Assembly (NCBI GenBank): GCA_028280565.1
Contig: JANQLQ010000088.1
Span: 1-64,000, forward strand
Source of the DNA: Fulvivirga sp.
GTDB lineage: Bacteria; Bacteroidota; Bacteroidia; Cytophagales; Cyclobacteriaceae
Reading direction: 5' to 3'
Length of the DNA: 64,000 nucleotides
Positions within the stretch are counted from its first letter, which is position 1; each line of letters opens with the position of its first letter. This document shows positions 30,199-40,364 of this stretch, in pieces. The notes below the pieces were generated by a model. The model ran no database searches, had not been told where the DNA came from, and saw nothing but the letters and a program-made list of their open reading frames with translations. The position numbers and the translations under genes were made by a program.

Positions 30199-33100
30199 TT
30201 ATTCTTGGACACATACTATTCTTTTTGTTACCGATTGACCTTGACTTTGTAACCGGTACAAATACATCCCGGCTGCTAACTTGTTCCCCGAATTATCCGA
30301 ACCGTCCCAAGTGACTTTATGTGTTCCTTGTGACCGTTGTCCCTCGTACAATATACTTACCTCCCTACCCTGCAGGTTGAATATGGAAAGGCGTACCTTC
30401 CCAGGCCGTTGAAGGTGATAAGAGATCGTAGTAGTATTGAAGAAGGGGTTAGGGTGGTTGTGAAGTTTAAAAGCATTGTTTAGTAACTGGTCCAAGCCGG
30501 TGACCGGGCCACTACCCTCCCCGACGGGTACAATCGATTCAAATGTGGTACCAAAGTGGATCTCATCCACAAGGTAACAGCCGCCATCACCACCTTCGGT
30601 CCGGAAGAAGATGGCGTCAAAACCATCATTTAAAGAGGTGGTGAATAAGGTGGCATCGGCTGTTTCCAAACCAGGTGGCGTGGTGGGGTCTGGGTTGAGC
30701 CACAGGTAGATGGAATCTTGCTCGGCGTCGCCGGAGAATTTCGTGTAGATCACGTACCAAGTAGCCGGATCTGCCTGCGCTTCTGTGTCTTCAGTGATTT
30801 GTGGGTTCGCGGCAATGTCCAATATCGAGATATTGGTGGGGCCAAACTTTTTTCCGAATAAGACCAGGGCTTCTGAACCGTTCGAAAATCCACCTTGTGC
30901 CACACCGTCACCGGGGATCTCCTCGTCGGCGATAAAGCTGAACCAATAGCCGTTGCCATCATCAGAAATGGCGGTGGACAACCGTCTTTCATAACGCGTA
31001 TTGCTTGAACTGTTGTTTACAAAGTTTATCTTGTTATCCAATGTAGACAGCCCATTGGCGCTTACACTACCTTCCTCCACGATCGCTTGGCCGCCACCTC
31101 CCGAAGCTACGGTCCAGGGGCCGGCCCATTGGTCACCGGCTGAGCCTAGTCCTGTAAGTATTTCGCCGGGGGGATACCGGAATTGTTCCCTGGCGATCAA
31201 GTTTTCGGGGATCTCTTCTTCGATCTTGGAAACGTCGGAATAGGCATATCCCAGCCTGATTTCATCGACCAACATGCCAAACGGCAACCCTTTCGCCGTT
31301 TTAATGCGTATACCATCAAAACCATCATTTATCGTCAGCCTTACTTCAGAGTCACGTGTAGTGAAGGGTATGGCGGTGCCGGTTGCCGGTTGTAATTCCG
31401 GGATAGGGTCCACCCACATATATGCGTTTTCTGCTTCTTCATCACCAGACATGTCAATTCTTACCACCACCCAGTGTTCATCATCACTAGTGGCATTGCT
31501 AATGAAGCTGAAAGATTCTTCATTCCATGTAAACCCTAAACGGTTAAAACCGTCGGTACGACCGAAGCCTACGACTTCTTCGTCCCCGTTCATTAATACA
31601 ACCTGTCCTTCAGAGCTAATTTGCTGGACAGTTTCGAAATCTATTAAAAAGCTCATCCATATCGTTCGCCCATCATCTTCAAAACGACCGGATAGAGACC
31701 TGTCATAGCTGATTTCCCCCGTGGTAGCGCTTACCCTTGCCTTGTTTCCCTCGAAAACGGCGAATTCCGTCTCAATGCTACCGGCCTCTAAGGTGACAGG
31801 TTCGCCTGTCGTTTGTATCCATGGGCCTCCGAAACCGTTGGCTCGCGTGCCTTTACCCGCCAAGTTTTCATCTACGGGGTAATCGAAAGACTCGTACGTG
31901 GCGCCCGCGGTAAATAGGAACTCGATATCGACCAGGTCAGCGGGTACTACATCGGTAAAGGTTGTTCCTAAATAGATATCATCGATCCGTGAATTGGATA
32001 CGCCACTGTCGTTCTTAATACCGATAGCGTCCCATCCACCGTTCAGTTCTGAGGCGGCAAACTTGAGTATTTCGGTGCCCGGGGCAGGTTCCGTAGTAGG
32101 GTCCGGGTCTACGAACAGCCTTATCGTGTCTCTCGCCGCAGTGCCGTTGGTTTCAATTCTTGCCACTAACCAATGTGTGCCTTCGGCAACATCGGGAAGA
32201 ACGGACTCTTCAAAAGGACCAAAAGAACCCACGGCAAGCGCACCGGGACTTACCCATTTTCCTATTGCGGCAAACTGGCCGGCTCCCCCAGAGGGTCCCA
32301 TGGTCTCCAGGTCGTTGTTGATGAGCATTACGGTGGTTACCCCATTGTCTGTGGTGTTATTGAACTCTGCGAAAAAGCTCATCCAATAGGTCAAACCATT
32401 ATCTTGGTACCTTTCTGCTAAGGGCCTTGCCAGTCGTGTTGCGCCCAGGCTGGCGTCAATATTGAGAGAATTGCCGGTAGTTTGCCGGAATATTTCTTCA
32501 TTAGTGATGGACGAACCGACTATATTTTGAGCAGGGCCTCCTACTAACTGCCAAGAACCGCCCCAACCATTTTCACTGGAGCCTTGCCCTTCAATGGAGC
32601 CTGCATCATATTCAAATTTTTCGAAGGCCGGTGATGGGATGGCCACAGCCACCAGGTCATCGGGAATTATATCTTTGTAATCAAGCGCCAGGTATATGTC
32701 ATCGATACGTGACTGGTTAGCCCCCGGGTCTTGTTTGATGCCGATGGCTTTCCAGCCCCCGTTAAGCTCTTGGGCGGCAAAGGCGAGGTCTTCCATTCCA
32801 ACCATAGGCTCTACCGACGGGTCAGGGTCTAAAAACAACCGGACAGTATCGACATCGGCTGTGCCGTTGGTTTCTATTCGTGCTACGAACCACCTTCCGC
32901 CAACAGCCGCATTTTCTACTTTACTTTCAAAGTCAAAAGGGCCATACGACATTACTCCCAAGCTGCCGGGGCTGTTGGATTTTCCTATCCCTACAAATTG
33001 TCCGCCAGGCCCTGCCTCCGTCATCGTCTCAATATCATTATTGATCAACATCACATTCATAACCCCGTTATCCACATCGGCATCCGTAAAATCCGCAAAA

Positions 33101-34146
33101 AAACTTAGCCAGTACACTAAGCCATTGTCTTCATATGTTGTTGCTAATGGCCTGGTGAGACGTGTATCCCCGGTAGTGGCATCCATGAAAAGTGAATTGC
33201 CATTGGTGATCTTTAAAATATTGCTGTTCACGATCGACTCTGCTAAAATGTCTTGATCGGGTGCCTTGGTTAGTTCCCAGGGGCCTCCCCATCCGTCAGA
33301 GGCCGTTCCTTGGCCTTGAATACCTGTGCCTGCCGTATATTCAAATTTTTCCCGGACAGGCCGGTATTTGGCTATATCTACGGCCGTCGCCGGCAGGATA
33401 TCCGTGTAGCTCCTGCCCAGGTATATATCGTCGTATACTGCGTTAATGACAGAATCACCCTCGGCCCTGATGCTTATGGCATTGATGCGCCCGGTGTTTA
33501 ATTTACCCCCGATAAAAGTAGCTATGGCGTCTTCATCGGCAGGCTCAAATAGAGGATCAGGATTAGCGAAAAAGCGTATGGTATCGCCATCATTATTGCC
33601 CGAAAAAGAGATCTTGTAAACGAGCCAATTAGGCTGGTACGGATTTAGATCCGTAGGTAGTATGGTACCACCCGCAGCTCCAAACCCTATTCTCCCACTA
33701 TTAAGAAGGCCAAAAATGAATTTATTGTTTTGTGGGTCCGTATTATCCACCAGCAAAAGATTGGACAAGCCAACCCCGGAAGCAAGACGTTCGTTTACTT
33801 CTAACGTAAATCCTAACCAATATTCCGTACCATCATCGGTGATCTCAGCGGGTAGCGTTCTTGTATATCGTATATTCTTAAGGTTTGTAGCGTCAGTGTT
33901 TACGTTGAAACCCAGGTACCTGCCACTGGCTTTACCTGTACGATAATTTCTTAAGGTATCGTCGATGACCATTTGCTCATCCCCACTTAACAGGGTCCAG
34001 GCTCCGCTCCAACCAATGCCGCCGTTAGACCCTCCCAAAGTAGAGCCTGCTGTATAGTCAAAATCTTCTGAAACGATCACCTGGGCACGCAAAAGGGTTG
34101 TGCTTGCTGTAATATAAAGTATTAGAAGTATATATTTCTTAATCAT
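30199..34146 (-). CDS. Giant T9SS cargo protein with five repeated ~240-aa modules
   Basis: 1315 aa from ATG 34146, which begins a signal peptide (MIKKYILLILYITASTTLLRA); an ATG at 34185 would overlap the SusD stop. Five tandem modules open with YTAGSTLGGSNGGIGWSGAW, FEYTAGTGIQGQGTASDGW, FEYDAGSIEGQGSSENGW, FDYPVDENLAGKGTRANGF and FRYPPGEILTGLGSAGDQW; modules 2 and 3 are nearly identical in places, implying recent duplication. Each contains a YWxSFFxxF, an isoleucine-glycine strand and a WFVARIETNG..LFLDPDP strand pair. The type A T9SS tail (NHPNPFFNTTTISYHL to VTKRIVCVQE) targets it to the surface. Probably a surface glycan-binding or scaffold protein; no catalytic motif recognised. Confidence 0.75.
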   Translation of the reverse strand: MIKKYILLILYITASTTLLRAQVIVSEDFDYTAGSTLGGSNGGIGWSGAWTLLSGDEQMVIDDTLRNYRTGKASGRYLGFNVNTDATNLKNIRYTRTLPAEITDDGTEYWLGFTLEVNERLASGVGLSNLLLVDNTDPQNNKFIFGLLNSGRIGFGAAGGTILPTDLNPYQPNWLVYKISFSGNNDGDTIRFFANPDPLFEPADEDAIATFIGGKLNTGRINAISIRAEGDSVINAVYDDIYLGRSYTDILPATAVDIAKYRPVREKFEYTAGTGIQGQGTASDGWGGPWELTKAPDQDILAESIVNSNILKITNGNSLFMDATTGDTRLTRPLATTYEDNGLVYWLSFFADFTDADVDNGVMNVMLINNDIETMTEAGPGGQFVGIGKSNSPGSLGVMSYGPFDFESKVENAAVGGRWFVARIETNGTADVDTVRLFLDPDPSVEPMVGMEDLAFAAQELNGGWKAIGIKQDPGANQSRIDDIYLALDYKDIIPDDLVAVAIPSPAFEKFEYDAGSIEGQGSSENGWGGSWQLVGGPAQNIVGSSITNEEIFRQTTGNSLNIDASLGATRLARPLAERYQDNGLTYWMSFFAEFNNTTDNGVTTVMLINNDLETMGPSGGAGQFAAIGKWVSPGALAVGSFGPFEESVLPDVAEGTHWLVARIETNGTAARDTIRLFVDPDPTTEPAPGTEILKFAASELNGGWDAIGIKNDSGVSNSRIDDIYLGTTFTDVVPADLVDIEFLFTAGATYESFDYPVDENLAGKGTRANGFGGPWIQTTGEPVTLEAGSIETEFAVFEGNKARVSATTGEISYDRSLSGRFEDDGRTIWMSFLIDFETVQQISSEGQVVLMNGDEEVVGFGRTDGFNRLGFTWNEESFSFISNATSDDEHWVVVRIDMSGDEEAENAYMWVDPIPELQPATGTAIPFTTRDSEVRLTINDGFDGIRIKTAKGLPFGMLVDEIRLGYAYSDVSKIEEEIPENLIAREQFRYPPGEILTGLGSAGDQWAGPWTVASGGGGQAIVEEGSVSANGLSTLDNKINFVNNSSSNTRYERRLSTAISDDGNGYWFSFIADEEIPGDGVAQGGFSNGSEALVLFGKKFGPTNISILDIAANPQITEDTEAQADPATWYVIYTKFSGDAEQDSIYLWLNPDPTTPPGLETADATLFTTSLNDGFDAIFFRTEGGDGGCYLVDEIHFGTTFESIVPVGEGSGPVTGLDQLLNNAFKLHNHPNPFFNTTTISYHLQRPGKVRLSIFNLQGREVSILYEGQRSQGTHKVTWDGSDNSGNKLAAGMYLYRLQSQGQSVTKRIVCVQE

Positions 34147-34168
34147 AATATCATGTCTTTTAAGATAT

Positions 34169-35698
34169 TTATTGCCAAGCTTCATTTTGGGTGTAACCGA
34201 ATTGTACCACTTGTCTTTCCGGGATAGGGAATACCGTCCTTATGTTAGTGAAGGCCTGAGCGGGGATAATGCCGCTTGTTCCGTCGGGCAATTGCTCGCC
34301 AAGAATCCCTTTCTCAGCCTTTTGCTGCTCGCCATGGGCTTGCATGACAGCCACCGCTTCACCACGTCTCACCAAATCAAACCATCGATGATTTTCGAAG
34401 GCTAACTCTAGCCTTCTTTCCCGGGCGATGGCATTTCTCAAACCTTCCGCCCCGTTAAGCACCAGGCCTGGGTCAGGAGAAGCATCAGAATAGGGAGGGA
34501 CACCTGCTCTTAACCTGATAAGGTTCAAAATGCCAATCGCATTTTGATCAAACCCGTTGACTTCATTCAGGCACTCGGCTAACATCAAAAGCGCATCGGC
34601 ATACCGGAACATAGGCCAATTTACGTCTTGACGAGCGCGGTCTAGCAGGGGGTAGGCATATTTACCCATGTACGGAATGGAATCCCCCTCGTTTGTCACA
34701 TAATAGGCAATATTGACGTTTTTTCTAATATCCCCTTCTTGATAAAGATCAATCAGTTCTTTTGTAGGCTGGTTTCTCCCGGACCCTGCCCCTGCATTTT
34801 CTCCTCCTACCAATAAATCGGTTCCACTATTCCAAGGGACAAACCGCGAAATGAAATTGGAAGCCTGGCCTAAGGCAAAGGAGTACTGGATCTCGAAGAT
34901 CATTTCCCCGTTTCCCTTGTTGGCAGGGTTAAAAATGGATTCGTAATCATCTAATAGTTCGTAACCGAGACTATTTAACTCTTCGAGCACGGGCAATGCC
35001 AGGTCGTATCGCTGGTTGTGCGCCATGTGCATTTTGGCTTTTAACATGAGGGCTGCTCCGCGGGTGGCCCTTCCGTATTCTTCTAAGGGATGTTCTACGG
35101 GTAAAAATTCAATAGCTTGGTCTATGTCGTTGAATAAGCTGTCATAAATAACGTCATCATCCACACGCTCTACAAATTCTTCGGATAACGCCTCATCCAA
35201 CGTCTCCACTGTATTGACCACGTAAGGTACATCACCAAAGAGTTGTACCATGTTGAAATAATACCAAACTCTTAGAAAAAGGGCTTCCCCTTTCCGGATG
35301 TTTTTATCCCTTTGATCTATAAAATCTACAGGATCGATGTTCTGTAGTACATAATTGCACCGGATGATCCCGTCGTACAACTCACTCCAGTATAATGCAA
35401 CCTCGTCATTCCCCACGCTCATAATGAAATAATCCATATCTTCTAAACCCAGGTTGGCATTTACCCCAGGGTTATCTTGGAAACTGGCGTTATCGGACCT
35501 GAATTCGCCAACTTTCCACTGTACCCTGCCGTGAATGGCCCTGTTCTTTACATAGGCACCTGCGACGGCCCTTTCCAGCTGCGATTCATTTTCAAAAAAG
35601 CCACTCACCGTAAAATTATTCTGTGGCTCCAGTTCGAGAAAATCTTCACAACTCGCCAGTAAAGCTGCAATTACGATATATATGTATATTTTTTTCAT
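34169..35698 (-). CDS. SusD/RagB-family lipoprotein (second pair)
   Basis: 509 aa; signal MKKIYIYIVIAALLASC with lipobox LASC, then EDFLELEPQNNFT. Helical TPR region (GEALFLRVWYYFNMVQLFGDVPY) and conserved C-terminus (ARERRLELAFENHRWFDLVRRGEA). Captures glycan fragments at the cell surface with the SusC encoded 10 bp upstream. The five-module T9SS gene follows 22 bp downstream, repeating the order seen in the first pair. Confidence 0.92.
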   Translation of the reverse strand: MKKIYIYIVIAALLASCEDFLELEPQNNFTVSGFFENESQLERAVAGAYVKNRAIHGRVQWKVGEFRSDNASFQDNPGVNANLGLEDMDYFIMSVGNDEVALYWSELYDGIIRCNYVLQNIDPVDFIDQRDKNIRKGEALFLRVWYYFNMVQLFGDVPYVVNTVETLDEALSEEFVERVDDDVIYDSLFNDIDQAIEFLPVEHPLEEYGRATRGAALMLKAKMHMAHNQRYDLALPVLEELNSLGYELLDDYESIFNPANKGNGEMIFEIQYSFALGQASNFISRFVPWNSGTDLLVGGENAGAGSGRNQPTKELIDLYQEGDIRKNVNIAYYVTNEGDSIPYMGKYAYPLLDRARQDVNWPMFRYADALLMLAECLNEVNGFDQNAIGILNLIRLRAGVPPYSDASPDPGLVLNGAEGLRNAIARERRLELAFENHRWFDLVRRGEAVAVMQAHGEQQKAEKGILGEQLPDGTSGIIPAQAFTNIRTVFPIPERQVVQFGYTQNEAWQ

Positions 35699-35708
35699 GA
35701 CCTTAATT

Positions 35709-38700
35709 TTAGAAAGTGACGTTTAGACCCAAGGTGTAAATGCGTACGTTCGGGTAACTCATTTGAAAGACATTTCTGACCAGGGCCCCGTCCCCAGCTC
35801 TCCCGATTTCGGGGTTGCCAAATTCAAATCCTGTAAATAACAGTGGATTTTGAACACTGATATATGCGCGGGCATTTTGAAAAACATTTTTATCCGTGAA
35901 TACATCTTGGAAGTTGTAACCAAGCGTGATGTTCCTTACCAATAGGTAATCGCCTTTGTGGATCGACCGTGTGTTGGGCCATCTCCATCGATTATTATCG
36001 ATCACCGTGGTGGGAATGGTTTTTGTTGCGGGATCATCCCCGGGCCTAAAGCGATCCTCAACGACACTAGCCCTAACATTGAATGTCCCCTCGAAACTTT
36101 CCAGGTTCTGCTTGCTAAGGTCGAATATATCCTGCCCTACAGCTCCATTCATTAAAATGCTTAGATCAAAATTGGCATACCTGAAGTTATGACGAATACC
36201 AAAGATGAAATCGGGATGTGGGTTTCCTATTATGGTGTAATCAGCGTCCCCATCGTCCAGTCGCCCGTTGTCATTATGATCGACATAATTAACTGATCCC
36301 ACAACGGCATTTGGATATTTTGGCACTGTGGGGTCATTGATCTGTTCTTCTGTGAATAAGCCGGTCAACTCCAGGCCCCTGAACATACCTAAGGGACTGC
36401 CTTCTTGGGTGATTGTGAATTGCGTGTTATTACCGGCTCCACCCCTGAGCAGGCTCTCGGTAAGTAGCTCCTCTACTTCGTTTATGTTCCGTGTAAAATT
36501 CATATTGAAGTCATAAGAGAACTTGCCGCGGCTGACCAGGCCGTTTGTACTGAGTTCTATTTCTATTCCCTTATTTCTTATACTGCCTGCATTGGTAATA
36601 ATAGTACTAAAGCCTGTTGTTCTTGGAACATCCGCCGAGATCAAGAAATCTTTGGACAAGGTATTGTATAGGTCAATGGATAGATTGAACCTGTTCGTGA
36701 GGAACCCTACGTCGATCCCCAAGTCCCATTGTTCGGTTTGCTCCCATGTAAGGGTATTGTTAGGCAGTCCATTGACCACACTACCGGGCGCTTCATTGAC
36801 CAGGTCCTCACCAGCAGGTGTCCGCAAGCCAAAGACATAGTTAACTTGTCCAACGTTTCCTTGCCATTGGTAATTCTGTATGGCATTGTTCCCGCTTAAT
36901 CCCCAGGCGAGTTCTACTTTCAGGTCACTGAGTATGCGTCTTAATCCTTCCGGGTAAAAGCTTTCATTGGACACCCGCCAGGCAGCCCCAAGTGCAGGAA
37001 AATTTCCAAAACGATTCTCGGAGCCGAACCTGGAAGATCCGTCCCGTCGTATGGTCGCTGTTAAAAAATACTTGTCATCATACGTGTAGTTAGCCCTGGC
37101 AAGTAACGACACCAACGCGTTATCGGTGAAATCACTTCTACCTGTAAAATTTTCCACATTTTCCTGCGAAACATTCGGGTTTGCAGGAAGGATGAACTCC
37201 TCTTCTATAATATTCTGGGCTCTTATTCTTGTGTTCTCATTTTCACGTTTTTCTACGGTAAACCCGGCTAGCAGATCCAGTGAATGTACCTGCTTAAACT
37301 GTTTGGAATAGCGCAAGGTATTTTCCCATACCCAGTTCCTGCGCGTTTCTTCGATCAGCTCGGCATCGGCAAATCCACGACCTTCAACGGCTGGAGGGAG
37401 CCCCGGGCCTGGGATATTGGAAGGAATAAAGTTATTCACCCGTCGGTCACTAATACTTGCAGAGAAGAAGGTTTTGGCCGTCAAATTCTCTAAAACGTCG
37501 TATTCCAAATAATTACCGAATAATACGGTCCAAGTGCGCCTGTCGTCTACCTGCCAGAGTTGTTTCGCCACAGGGGATGCTACAGGAATAGTGTTTAGAG
37601 GCCCTATGGCAATATTGCTTAACGTGCCATCCGGGTTATACACACTGCCTGAAGGATCAGCCCACGCACTTGACAGCACTGATCCAAAAAATGCAGCACC
37701 ACTTCGTACGTTAGGATCGGTCTGACCTGCTTCGTTGAGCACATAGGACGGAGCCACATTGAATCCATACCTCAGCCGGTCTGAAATTTTAGCATCCAGT
37801 TTGGCTCGAAAGTTATACCGTTCAAACTGGGTGGCAAGTATTACACCTTCTTGTTGAAAATACCCGCCGGATATACTATAGTTAAGATTATCGGTCCCTC
37901 CGGAAAGGTTTATATCATACCCTTGAAAAACACCGGTTCGTGTGACTTCGTCGTACCAATCCGTGCCTTCACCATATTGGCTGGGGTTTCTGAAAGCTTC
38001 AGGTATATCTTCCTCCGGTACGTCCATGTCTAATGGCAAGTTCCGTTGGAACCGGATCCGGTCCTCGGCCATTTCTCTTCTAAACTGAGCCAGTTCTGTA
38101 GCATTTAGCATGTCGGGCTTCTCGTATTGAGGGATTTCCTGTATCCCCACCTGGCTGCTAAATGAAATTTTCGGAGCCCCTCTTTTTCCTTTTTTGGTAG
38201 TAATGATAATTACTCCTGATGATGCCCTTGAACCGTAGATAGCCTTTGCAGAAGCGTCCTTCAATACACTGATGGACTCGATATCACCGGGTGAAAGCCA
38301 GTTCAAATTGAAATTATCCCCCTGATCATTAACATTGCCGACAGGAAAACCATCTATCACATAAAGTGGGGCATTATTAGCGCCAATAGAACTTATACCC
38401 CTAATTAAGATCTCAGGCCCTCCTCCTGGTCTCCCGGTTTGGCGGGTCTGAACACCGGCTACTTGCCCTGCAAGTGCTTGATCAAAGGTAGTGATGGGTA
38501 GTTCTTCTATGGCTTTGGCGTCAATCTGGGACACCGCGCCTATGAGATCGGACTTTTTTTGTTCACCATATCCCACTACGACTATCTCTGATAGTGTCGC
38601 GATATCTGGGGTCATCGTAATGTTAATAACAGATTGTACCCCCACCATCACCTCTTCCGATATATATCCCACAAACGAAAAGACCAGGACAGCATCATTT

Positions 38701-38891
38701 CCCGGAATGGCCAGGGCGTAGTTACCTTGGATGTCGGTGACCGTACCCGTGGTGGTACCTTGCATAAGAATGTTTACCCCGGGCAGCGGCTCCCCGAATT
38801 CATCTACCACTTTTCCGCTGACCTGCCGCTGGGCCATGAGCGATGCACTCGTTAAAAGCAATAGCATTAGAAAAAGTACAAAGTGTTTCAT
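35709..38891 (-). CDS. SusC/RagA TonB-dependent importer (second pair)
   Basis: 1060 aa. Signal peptide (MKHFVLFLMLLLLTSASLMAQ), carboxypeptidase-like domain (VSGKVVDEFGEPLPGVNILMQG), TonB plug (SEIVVVGYGEQKKSDLIGAVSQ; KAIYGSRASSGVIIITTKKGK) and barrel ending VRIYTLGLNVTF. Unlike the first SusC it has no STN domain, so it is not expected to signal through FecR; a candidate GntR operator lies 80 bp upstream instead. Paired with the downstream SusD. Confidence 0.92.
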   Translation of the reverse strand: MKHFVLFLMLLLLTSASLMAQRQVSGKVVDEFGEPLPGVNILMQGTTTGTVTDIQGNYALAIPGNDAVLVFSFVGYISEEVMVGVQSVINITMTPDIATLSEIVVVGYGEQKKSDLIGAVSQIDAKAIEELPITTFDQALAGQVAGVQTRQTGRPGGGPEILIRGISSIGANNAPLYVIDGFPVGNVNDQGDNFNLNWLSPGDIESISVLKDASAKAIYGSRASSGVIIITTKKGKRGAPKISFSSQVGIQEIPQYEKPDMLNATELAQFRREMAEDRIRFQRNLPLDMDVPEEDIPEAFRNPSQYGEGTDWYDEVTRTGVFQGYDINLSGGTDNLNYSISGGYFQQEGVILATQFERYNFRAKLDAKISDRLRYGFNVAPSYVLNEAGQTDPNVRSGAAFFGSVLSSAWADPSGSVYNPDGTLSNIAIGPLNTIPVASPVAKQLWQVDDRRTWTVLFGNYLEYDVLENLTAKTFFSASISDRRVNNFIPSNIPGPGLPPAVEGRGFADAELIEETRRNWVWENTLRYSKQFKQVHSLDLLAGFTVEKRENENTRIRAQNIIEEEFILPANPNVSQENVENFTGRSDFTDNALVSLLARANYTYDDKYFLTATIRRDGSSRFGSENRFGNFPALGAAWRVSNESFYPEGLRRILSDLKVELAWGLSGNNAIQNYQWQGNVGQVNYVFGLRTPAGEDLVNEAPGSVVNGLPNNTLTWEQTEQWDLGIDVGFLTNRFNLSIDLYNTLSKDFLISADVPRTTGFSTIITNAGSIRNKGIEIELSTNGLVSRGKFSYDFNMNFTRNINEVEELLTESLLRGGAGNNTQFTITQEGSPLGMFRGLELTGLFTEEQINDPTVPKYPNAVVGSVNYVDHNDNGRLDDGDADYTIIGNPHPDFIFGIRHNFRYANFDLSILMNGAVGQDIFDLSKQNLESFEGTFNVRASVVEDRFRPGDDPATKTIPTTVIDNNRWRWPNTRSIHKGDYLLVRNITLGYNFQDVFTDKNVFQNARAYISVQNPLLFTGFEFGNPEIGRAGDGALVRNVFQMSYPNVRIYTLGLNVTF

Positions 38892-38970
38892 ACTTAGGTT
38901 GATTAGCGTTAGAATACGTGCTTTTCTACAGTGAAAAACTATTCGAAACTAGGGGTTGTGCCAGGGTTAA

Positions 38971-38984
38971 CTATCCTGTGGTAT
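38971..38984 (+). promoter_or_regulatory. Candidate GntR operator upstream of susC2
   Basis: CTATCCTGTGGTAT, matching CTATCCTGTACTAY at two other sites in the cluster with two differences in the last six bases. It is 80 bp before the susC2 start within the 263-bp gap to the GntR gene. Binding by the GntR regulator is inferred. Confidence 0.45.
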
Positions 38985-39154
38985 GGGGCTTCAATCGTTT
39001 GCAGGCCCCGGTTAAGTAGAAAACCAGGTCGTTTTTAAGACCCGAATTTGGTCCTATCAATAGGATTTTAAGCTTTAGAATTTGGGGGAAGGGAGTATGG
39101 TTTTAACCCCGTAGGGCGCAAAGAAACGCTAAACCTTTAATGACCATTGGATAT

Positions 39155-40204
39155 TTACAAAGACTTTCTTTTGATCAGCGAAAACGGGTTCTCTACCTGT
39201 TTAAAATCTTTATCGAGGATCATTTGGGCAGCTTGCTGACCCATTTTTTCAAAATCTGTGGATATAACTGTGATGCCTTCGGCCAGCACCTCTTTTAAAG
39301 GAGTTTCGTTGTAGGATATAATACCGACGTCTTGTCCTATTTCCCACCGGTTGGAGCGGACCCTTTTCACCAGGTTCACCAAGTCCGTATCTTCGATAAC
39401 GATAAACGCCTCGCCCTTTTTGCTGATCTCACGGTCCGGGGAAAATTCGTCGATAACATCAAACTCAAAATCATAGGCTACGCAAAACTTACGGAATCCT
39501 TGATCTATTTCACGGGGGTAAGGATACATCTCATCGATAGGTAAAACTAATACCAGTTTTTGGTATTTGCGCAAGGACTCCAAAGCCGACTCCAACGCAT
39601 TATAAATGTCATTTTTGAAGTTTTGATATACGCTGCCGTATTTTCCTTCCAATCCCGGCACCATCCGGTCTAAAATGACCAATTGATCTTCCGGGATCTT
39701 TTGGAGCAACTCCAGCATTTCCCGGTCGATCTGCGGGAAGTGGGGCATGATCATGTAGTAATTGTACTGGCCGATCTTTTTGGTCAGTATAGTTTTAAAG
39801 AGGTTGCTATCGCAGTGGTGCACATACAGGTCTACCGAGGCATTGGTGTCAAGGGTTTGGATAATGGAATTGAAAATGATCTTTTTGTATGCGCTCAGTT
39901 TATTGAAGATGAGGCAAACATTCACTTTTGATACCAGGTCGGCATTAGAAACAAAGTACCCTTTTCCTTTTACACTGACGATAACATTCCTGTCCTTTAA
40001 AAAGCTGTACGCCTTTTCCACTGTGTCCCGTGAAAGGTAAAATTCTTCGCTGGTTTCATTAATAGAAGGGATCCGGTCACCTTCCACCAGCTTTCCTTTC
40101 TCTATCTGGTTGATAATGAAATTGATGATCTGCTTGTACTTCGGGGTCCTGGACTCACTATTGATATCCATCCCTTTCATAATACCTGCCGCGCCTGGCT
40201 TCAT
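39155..40204 (-). CDS. GntR-family regulator with LacI-type sensor domain
   Basis: ~349-aa transcription factor. The winged helix-turn-helix reads KYKQIINFIINQIEKGKLVEGDRIPSINETSEEFYLSRDTVEKAYSFL to VKGKGYFV (residues ~20-95). The C-terminal ~250 residues form a periplasmic-binding-protein-like sensor (SKVNVCLIFNKLSAYKKII; VGIISYNETPLKEVLAEGITVISTD), as in sugar-responsive GntR/LacI hybrids. It is divergent from the rhamnose catabolic operon and convergent in function with it: it likely senses rhamnose or a breakdown product. Start uncertain: ATG codons 9 and 12 are alternatives. Confidence 0.88.
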   Translation of the reverse strand: MKPGAAGIMKGMDINSESRTPKYKQIINFIINQIEKGKLVEGDRIPSINETSEEFYLSRDTVEKAYSFLKDRNVIVSVKGKGYFVSNADLVSKVNVCLIFNKLSAYKKIIFNSIIQTLDTNASVDLYVHHCDSNLFKTILTKKIGQYNYYMIMPHFPQIDREMLELLQKIPEDQLVILDRMVPGLEGKYGSVYQNFKNDIYNALESALESLRKYQKLVLVLPIDEMYPYPREIDQGFRKFCVAYDFEFDVIDEFSPDREISKKGEAFIVIEDTDLVNLVKRVRSNRWEIGQDVGIISYNETPLKEVLAEGITVISTDFEKMGQQAAQMILDKDFKQVENPFSLIKRKSL

Positions 40205-40364
40205 ACCCGTTGAGCTTTAGCGAGCTAAAGTACTTAGAATTTTAATCAAGCCAAGAATTTTTCAATGAATGGTGTTATATTAAATATCGAGGGGTCACAG
40301 CATAGTACAGGATAGACCTGGTACTCGGGTTAGATACTTTTGGTCAAGTTCAAATTAGTATAAA
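40205..40364. promoter_or_regulatory. Divergent control region of gntR and rhamnose operon
   Basis: 160 bp between the regulator and the catabolic operon. It holds one copy of the candidate operator at 40302-40315 and AT-rich tracts near 40240-40290. Both promoters should lie here. Confidence 0.6.
40302..40315 (-). promoter_or_regulatory. Candidate GntR operator upstream of rhamnose operon
   Basis: Reverse complement reads CTATCCTGTACTAT. It is 50 bp before the aldolase/dehydrogenase start and 98 bp from the gntR start, a position suited to controlling both promoters. Confidence 0.5.
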
